Shown: positions 59,705 through 64,000 of the stretch, one piece after another
Position numbering within the stretch: position 1 is the stretch's first letter
Layout: each line of letters opens with the position of its first letter
Source: Paenibacillus tundrae
Lineage (GTDB): Bacteria; Bacillota; Bacilli; Paenibacillales; Paenibacillaceae
DNA: 64,000 nt
Assembly: GCF_030812775.1 (NCBI RefSeq)
Contig: NZ_JAUSTI010000013.1
Span: 111,218 to 175,217, forward strand
Direction: 5' to 3'
Position numbers and translations under genes: made by a program
Notes under the pieces: generated by a model
The model's database searches: none
The model's input: the letters and a program-made list of their open reading frames with translations, nothing else
What the model was told of the DNA's origin: nothing

Positions 59705-60262
59705 TTGAGCGACAAAGAATTGTTCGAGATGTACAACAAGGATGTGTACCGCACCTGTTATTACATGCTCCATCATGCGCAGGATGCGGAGGATGTATGC
59801 CACGATGTGTTCATCACCGTATTTCGGCAGGACTGGAGAAAGGTTGAATATATGAAGACGTGGTTGATGAGAATCACGGTGAACCATTGTCTTAATTTTC
59901 TCAAGAAGAAGCAATCTGCTAAAGAGCGGGAGAAGAAACAGTTTATGCTCACAGCGCAGACCACAGCGCATTCCGCAGATCAGGCAATGGAACAACTAGA
60001 GGAATCGGAAGCGTGGAAACAATGGATTCATGAATTACCTGAGAAGATCCGTTCAGCCATACTGCTGCGGTATGTGAATGAACTGAGTTTGTCAGAAGCT
60101 GCGGAGATTCTAGAGGTGCCGATCGGAACGGTGAAGTCCAGAGTGTATAAAGGGCTGCGGCTATTACGAAAGAAATGGGAAAAGGCCAGAAAGCTCCATC
60201 AGAAAGGGGAAGTATATGGTGAAAAGTACAGAAAATCTATTGTCTCATCATCTGAAAAATGA
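59705..60262 (+). CDS. ECF RNA polymerase sigma factor
   Basis: 185 residues starting at TTG 59705 after AAGGAGGG. Region 2 reads ELFEMYNKDVYRTCYYMLHHAQDAEDVCHDVFITVFR (core binding and -10 recognition). Region 4 reads LPEKIRSAILLRYVNELSLSEAAEILEVPIGTVKSRVYKGLRLLRKKW, the -35 binding helix-turn-helix. It overlaps the anti-sigma gene by 47 bases, so the two are made together. Probably an envelope-stress sigma in the SigV/SigM style. Confidence 0.93.
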   Translation: MSDKELFEMYNKDVYRTCYYMLHHAQDAEDVCHDVFITVFRQDWRKVEYMKTWLMRITVNHCLNFLKKKQSAKEREKKQFMLTAQTTAHSADQAMEQLEESEAWKQWIHELPEKIRSAILLRYVNELSLSEAAEILEVPIGTVKSRVYKGLRLLRKKWEKARKLHQKGEVYGEKYRKSIVSSSEK

Positions 60263-61877
60263 TAAAGATATGCCCTATCCTGACTTTGATGCAATGTGGA
60301 ATCAGATTAGCCAGGATCAAGAACGTTGTCCCGCATTACATGTATCAGGAACCAGAGAATACGCAGGACGACGTATACAATTCAAGAAGACGGTACTGAT
60401 TGGAACGGCCGCAGTTGTGTTGTTGGCAACACCGGTATATGCCGCAGTTCATTATAACTGGGATGATCTTCTGGATGGCAGAAGTGGGATTCAGCATGCC
60501 TTACAGATGGAGCTTGGACAGCAGCTTAACCAGTCGATGACGTTAGATGGAGTAACGTTGACGCTGGATACTGCTTTTACAGATGATAACCGTACGGTCA
60601 TCTTGTATACACTTGATCCTGGGAAGTATACGGGCGACAACATCGAGTTCTCCTCTATCGGTCTTCAGGGTGAGGATGGCAAGCTGATTGAGGGCAGGTA
60701 CAACCATGTATATGATTCAGATGAAAGCAAGTTTAAGGGATACTTTGAGACCGAGTGGACACCCCAAGGTAAGCTTGCAGATGTTCACTTTACCGTGAGC
60801 GGCATTCAGATGTTAGTTCCTGCAGAGGCTCCACTTACCATCGATCCGTTGCAAAAGAAGGTGCAAAACTTCAACATCGATAAGGACGGTCTGGGAACGT
60901 TAGAAGTGAGTGCGTTCAATGACAAGCAAAATCAGGTGATGTTGTCTACGTCTCTAACTTTTGAGCAACCTGAGGTTCGTGACTATGCCTTCCCTCAGGT
61001 GATCATCTACGATCATGATGGCAATGTAATCAAGGGAAGCACCGGAGGTGTCTTTGGTACACCGGGCGATCATGGCGAATACACCGCAGAGCAGTACTAT
61101 AGCCTAGAGACGTTGAAGCAATCGGCTGCATCCTATGTGCTAGCTTATAATAGACAGGAAAGTCAGGTGAAACAAGCGTTCAACATCGACATCCAATTGG
61201 ATAAGACGGAGATGCTCAGTGGAACGAGTACAAGAGCACTGAACTTACCTATGGAAGGTCTGCCCGAAGGAGCGCTGATCAAAGAAGCCATTATTACCCC
61301 CACACAGATCAGAGTGATTATTAGTCACCAGGAGAAATATATGCCATTGTCCTATGTGAATTACACACTGGATGTGGAGGGAGCAACGTTGCACGGTGGG
61401 TTGATGAACGGTGGCCTGGAGTATGAAACAGAGCTTCGTTTTGAGGTAACGCCGGGTATGGAAGTGAATCAGGACACCCCGATCACCTTGATCGCTAGTC
61501 ACAAAATCAACCGATTCCACGGTGAATTCGAGCCGGTTACGTTGACACAGATCAGTGAGAAGCCGCAACAATTGGATACCGTGCTCGGGGGTTACGTTGT
61601 TCATTGGACATATTATCGCAAAGATGGGGATTTGTACGTGGAGCGGTATAGCGACAATCCTCGGTTTGGCGGGGTGAATCAGACATATATGATCGAGAAC
61701 GGTAAACGAAGCTATGGCAACATGTCCAAGATTCAATTCTCCGGTGATGGCGATAACAAGGGTATCGATCAATACAAGCAATACACAGCGGATACGGCAA
61801 CCGTGTACCCTTGGGCGTACAGCACAGAGGAGCCTGAAAGCGAAGTATCGGTTCAATTGCAAGAGAAAACGAAATAA
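60216..61877 (+). CDS. Membrane-bound anti-sigma factor with DUF4179 domain
   Basis: 553 residues. The cytoplasmic head (about 65 residues, including PYPDFDAMWNQISQ) presumably binds the sigma factor. One membrane helix (VLIGTAAVVLLATPVYAAV, about residue 60-78) follows. The large extracytoplasmic part has the DUF4179 domain (NQSMTLDGVTLTLDTAFTDDNRTVILYTL) and a beta-rich C-terminus. This is the usual partner of ECF sigma factors in Paenibacillus and Bacillus. Start ATG after AAAGGGGAAG, inside the sigma gene. A sensor role for cell-wall stress is inferred from the family. Confidence 0.9.
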   Translation: MVKSTENLLSHHLKNDKDMPYPDFDAMWNQISQDQERCPALHVSGTREYAGRRIQFKKTVLIGTAAVVLLATPVYAAVHYNWDDLLDGRSGIQHALQMELGQQLNQSMTLDGVTLTLDTAFTDDNRTVILYTLDPGKYTGDNIEFSSIGLQGEDGKLIEGRYNHVYDSDESKFKGYFETEWTPQGKLADVHFTVSGIQMLVPAEAPLTIDPLQKKVQNFNIDKDGLGTLEVSAFNDKQNQVMLSTSLTFEQPEVRDYAFPQVIIYDHDGNVIKGSTGGVFGTPGDHGEYTAEQYYSLETLKQSAASYVLAYNRQESQVKQAFNIDIQLDKTEMLSGTSTRALNLPMEGLPEGALIKEAIITPTQIRVIISHQEKYMPLSYVNYTLDVEGATLHGGLMNGGLEYETELRFEVTPGMEVNQDTPITLIASHKINRFHGEFEPVTLTQISEKPQQLDTVLGGYVVHWTYYRKDGDLYVERYSDNPRFGGVNQTYMIENGKRSYGNMSKIQFSGDGDNKGIDQYKQYTADTATVYPWAYSTEEPESEVSVQLQEKTK

Positions 61878-61879
61878 GA

Positions 61880-61909
61880 TTGACAGGAAATATATGGGCG
61901 GACTATACT
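61880..61909 (+). promoter_or_regulatory. Vegetative promoter of the T-box leader
   Basis: TTGACA (61880-61885) and TATACT (61904-61909) with an 18-base spacer. It lies directly after the anti-sigma gene. Confidence 0.75.
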
Positions 61910-61915
61910 GATTAG

Positions 61916-62280
61916 AATTTATTGATCTAAACGATAAACGCGCTGATCAGGAGTACTAAGAAATATGGTTGGTTCAGAGAACTGTCGCTATGGTGTGAGG
62001 CAGTCCAGCCCTATCCCCAACTCGCCTGTGAGTGGCAGGATTGAATGGTGTATATGCAGTTTATGCATATGCCTAGGCACAAGCTGAGGTACATGCTAAG
62101 TATACAGAGCTTCAGTACAAAGCCGAGCCAACTGTAGATCCTGACGGTTCATCTCCGTGATCAGATGCTAAGATTCTATGACTTATTCATATGTATTTGA
62201 TGAATCCTGTCATGGATGAAGAAGAGTGGTACCGCGAAGGTCTAACCTGTCGCCTCTTAGCTGAGGCGGCAGGTTTTTTG
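61916..62280 (+). promoter_or_regulatory. T-box leader (tRNA-sensing riboswitch)
   Basis: The conserved T-box (AGAGTGGTACCGCG, at about 62223-62236) stands just before an intrinsic terminator, and a long stem I precedes it. Stem I shows the AGTA motif of the specifier loop (61953-61956), the distal AGAGAACTG and GGTGTGAG elements (61977-62000) and a closing GTTGG/CCAAC stem. The TGGT in the T-box should pair with a tRNA ending ACCA, that is an A discriminator. On the 3' side of the specifier loop CTC (62021-62023, leucine) is the best candidate and CGC (arginine) the second. Uncharged tRNA would favour the antiterminator and turn on the downstream gene. Confidence 0.88.
62244..62280 (+). terminator. 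Regulated terminator of the T-box leader
   Basis: AACCTGTCGCCTC pairs with GAGGCGGCAGGTT and is followed by a T run. Formation competes with the antiterminator that includes the T-box just upstream. Confidence 0.92.
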
Positions 62281-62314
62281 CTTTTTTTGACCTATACATT
62301 CAGAAAAAGGATAG

Positions 62315-63136
62315 GTGGCAAAGGTGAAGAGAGAGCGTATTATTGATTACTATTCGGGTTTCGATGAGTGGGGAAGGCTGGAACGAGAACCGCTTGAGTT
62401 CATCATCAATATGCATTACATCAAGGAGCATCTTCCGGCTGGCGGTTGTATTCTCGATAACGGCGCTGGGCCAGGGAAGTATGCGATGGAGCTGGCTAAG
62501 TTGGGGTATCGCGTTACTTTGTCCGATCTGACACCTGTCTCAGTCGATATTGCACAGCAGAAGGCGCAGGAGCTTGGCGTGATGCAGCAATTTGATGGAT
62601 TCCATGTGCTGGATGCAACTTCGCTCTCAGGTATCGCGGATGAAACGTATGACGCATCCCTGATGCTGGGGCCGTTATATCATCTACAGACCGAGGCTGA
62701 GCGAGCGGCGGCTGTACAGGAGTTGCATCGGGTGACCAAACGGGGAGGCGTGGTGTACATCGCGATGCAAAGCCGAATGCGTATGAGTATCAATTCGCTA
62801 CGTTCACCGCAGCAATGGAAGCCGAACGATCATATGGGAGCCATCCGTTCTTTTGTAGAAAAGGGGATATTCGATCATCAGGATGAGGGACGATTTACGG
62901 GGGCATATTACTTCAACATTCAGGACGTCACCCCGTTTATGGAACAGCATGGCTTCGCGACAGAAGCGTTGATTGGTTCATCCAGCCTAGGGGTTATGCT
63001 CACAGATGAGCAGCAACAATACTGGCGGGATCTCGGCGAATATGATGAACTGATCCGTTATATGATTGAAGCGGCGAAAGACCCGTCGATCCTGGGAATC
63101 TCTTCACATCTGTTGTACATCGGGAGGAAAAAGTAG
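62315..63136 (+). CDS. Class I SAM-dependent methyltransferase under T-box control
   Basis: 273 residues. Motif I is ILDNGAGPGKYAMELAKLGY, then LSDLTPVSVDIAQQKA (acidic ribose-binding end of strand 2), the strand 4 region YDASLMLGPLYHLQTEAERAAAVQELHRVTKRGGVVYIAMQS. The remainder is an insertion/lid (GAIRSFVEKGIFDHQDEGRFTGAYYFNIQDV). Small-molecule methylases of this shape are common, but substrate is unknown. GTG 62315 or GTG 62324 may be the start. It is the only gene between the T-box leader and the next promoter, so amino-acid starvation should induce it. That is unusual for a methyltransferase. Confidence 0.9.
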   Translation: MAKVKRERIIDYYSGFDEWGRLEREPLEFIINMHYIKEHLPAGGCILDNGAGPGKYAMELAKLGYRVTLSDLTPVSVDIAQQKAQELGVMQQFDGFHVLDATSLSGIADETYDASLMLGPLYHLQTEAERAAAVQELHRVTKRGGVVYIAMQSRMRMSINSLRSPQQWKPNDHMGAIRSFVEKGIFDHQDEGRFTGAYYFNIQDVTPFMEQHGFATEALIGSSSLGVMLTDEQQQYWRDLGEYDELIRYMIEAAKDPSILGISSHLLYIGRKK

Positions 63137-63233
63137 TACTCAGTGCATTAAAATTATTTTTCAGGTGAATAGCTCAGAGATACAATTGTACACATGATAT
63201 AATACAAGCATCTAATGATCCGGAGGTGTCACT

Positions 63234-63491
63234 ATGCAATGGAAGGAAGTGCAGGAACGTTTCCCTAATGAATGGGTCGTTTTTGAAGCAACCAAGGCAC
63301 ATTCAAGAGAAGGCCAGCGCTATATCGAAGAGATGAGTATCATTGATTCATTCGATGATTCAACGGAGGCATTGAAACGCTATAGTGAATTGCATCAGGA
63401 GAACCCTAAACGGGAGTACTGTTTTTTTCATACTTCGCGTTCAGAAGTTGTGGCGAGAGAGCGGTATGTTGGGATTAGAGGCCCCAGATGA
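63234..63491 (+). CDS. Small hypothetical protein paired with a retropepsin-like protease
   Basis: 85 residues, soluble. It begins MQWKEVQERFPNEWVVFEATKAHS and contains SIIDSFDDSTEALKRYSELHQ and EYCFFHTSRSEVV. The ribosome site CCGGAGGTG is strong and a TATAAT box is seen about 35 bases upstream (63198). The stop overlaps the protease start by 4 bases, so the two are co-translated. The pattern is known to me only as a frequent partner of such proteases in Firmicutes; its job is unknown. Confidence 0.8.
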   Translation: MQWKEVQERFPNEWVVFEATKAHSREGQRYIEEMSIIDSFDDSTEALKRYSELHQENPKREYCFFHTSRSEVVARERYVGIRGPR

Positions 63492-63874
63492 ACATAAAAG
63501 AGATGTATGGTCTACCTTTTGTAAGTATACAAATTGAGTTTAGAGGGAAGAAAGTAACTCTCGAACACGTACTGCTCGATACTGGCTCAGCCAGTACGTT
63601 ATTAAATGCAGATGTAGTCAGAGGGATAGGAATGGTTCCTGAAGAGAATGACGTCGTTAATATTATTAGAGGTGTAGGCGGTATAGAGTACGTATATACC
63701 AAGTTGCTAGACTCAATTACGGTGGATGGAGCGCTACTTCACAATTTTGAGATTGAGATAGGAAACATGGATTATGGTCTAGAGCTAGACGGAATTTTAG
63801 GTTTCAACTTTATGAGCCAAACAGGTGCTGTAATAGATGCAAACGATATGGAGCTACGAATAAGTCAGCTATAA
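63488..63874 (+). CDS. Retropepsin-like aspartic protease
   Basis: 128 residues, one retropepsin lobe. The catalytic motif is VLLDTGSASTLLNADV (Asp near residue 31), followed by the flap and the hydrophobic-hydrophobic-Gly motif DGILGFNFMSQTGAVIDAND near the end. Such single-lobe enzymes act as homodimers. No membrane segment, so it is cytoplasmic, unlike most bacterial retropepsins that are periplasmic or membrane-linked. It overlaps the upstream small gene by 4 bases. Confidence 0.88.
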   Translation: MNIKEMYGLPFVSIQIEFRGKKVTLEHVLLDTGSASTLLNADVVRGIGMVPEENDVVNIIRGVGGIEYVYTKLLDSITVDGALLHNFEIEIGNMDYGLELDGILGFNFMSQTGAVIDANDMELRISQL

Positions 63875-63914
63875 ATATAGAAAAAATAAGAAAAGTACCC
63901 TCTGTCTTAAACTG

Positions 63915-63964
63915 TACCCTATAGAGTAGACACTTTAAAAAAGTCTCTCTATGGGGTATTTTTT
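63915..63964 (+). terminator. Terminator after the retropepsin gene, or possible insertion-sequence end
   Basis: TACCCTATAGAG pairs with CTCTATGGGGTA, with inner GTAGAC/GTCT pairing, and T residues follow. It lies 40 bases after the protease stop. The same sequence style is also seen at left ends of IS3-type elements, and an open ATG frame starts at 63965 and runs off the window. Confidence 0.6.
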
Positions 63965-64000
63965 ATGTATGCCACCAAAGAGACCGGAATGGAGATACAA

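Overview
The window looks like chromosomal DNA of a Paenibacillus-type spore-forming Firmicute. Supporting signs are AGGAGG-type ribosome binding sites with frequent TTG and GTG starts, a Spo0E-like phosphatase, a GlnK/GlnL-type two-component pair, a DbpA/YxiN helicase, a T-box leader, copper-amine-oxidase-N repeats on a leucine-rich protein, many AraC/WYL/GntR regulators, and a roughly 170 bp interspersed repeat. No rRNA, tRNA, CRISPR array, prophage or complete insertion sequence was seen. Names come from motifs and remembered families; no database search was run.

Layout. 1-2 kb: end of a nickel/peptide ABC importer operon (permease, two ATPases). 2.3-3.9 kb: malate:quinone oxidoreductase. 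4-11 kb: a very large hybrid sensor kinase, an unknown protein and a TerD-like protein. 11-16 kb: small unknown, lipoprotein and AraC genes, a frameshifted gene, a TPR-SUKH protein and a DinB protein. 16.7-18.4 kb: PyrK-PyrD. 18.7-22.3 kb: a SARP-type response regulator, then a GlnK/GlnL-like pair. 22.4-27.5 kb: SGNH esterase, RibD-like reductase, WYL regulator, a decayed discoidin-domain gene and DbpA. 27.8-28.3 kb: two convergent small beta-barrel-like paralogues. 28.4-32.6 kb: a secreted 5'-nucleotidase with a Pho-box-like promoter, a candidate structured RNA and a GH30 glycosidase with a divergent AraC regulator. 33.7-37.6 kb: leucine-rich surface protein, lipid kinase and aldo/keto reductase.

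37.7-39.4 kb holds the most attractive system: an HTH-TPR receptor of the RRNPP/AimR-like kind whose 3' end overlaps a 46-codon secreted pro-peptide gene. The unit has a strong promoter, a palindrome upstream and a terminator. 39.5-42 kb: Spo0E and a GntR-ABC operon. 42-48 kb: Ada repair protein, PEP-mutase-like enzyme, LysM protein with a structured leader, CdsA-like enzyme and a papain-like hydrolase.

48.3-54.7 kb: a GbsR-like regulator divergent from an UgpA/E/B-like ABC importer operon that continues into a HAD phosphatase, an SMR transporter and a metallophosphoesterase, which suggests import and dephosphorylation of an organophosphate. 54.9 kb: a tiny hydrophobic peptide resembling type I toxins. 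55-64 kb: CPBP protease, carboxylesterase, VanZ-RDD protein, the interspersed repeat, a PhnA-like protein, an ECF sigma/DUF4179 pair with an ECF-like promoter, a T-box controlling a methyltransferase, and a small gene overlapping a retropepsin-like protease.
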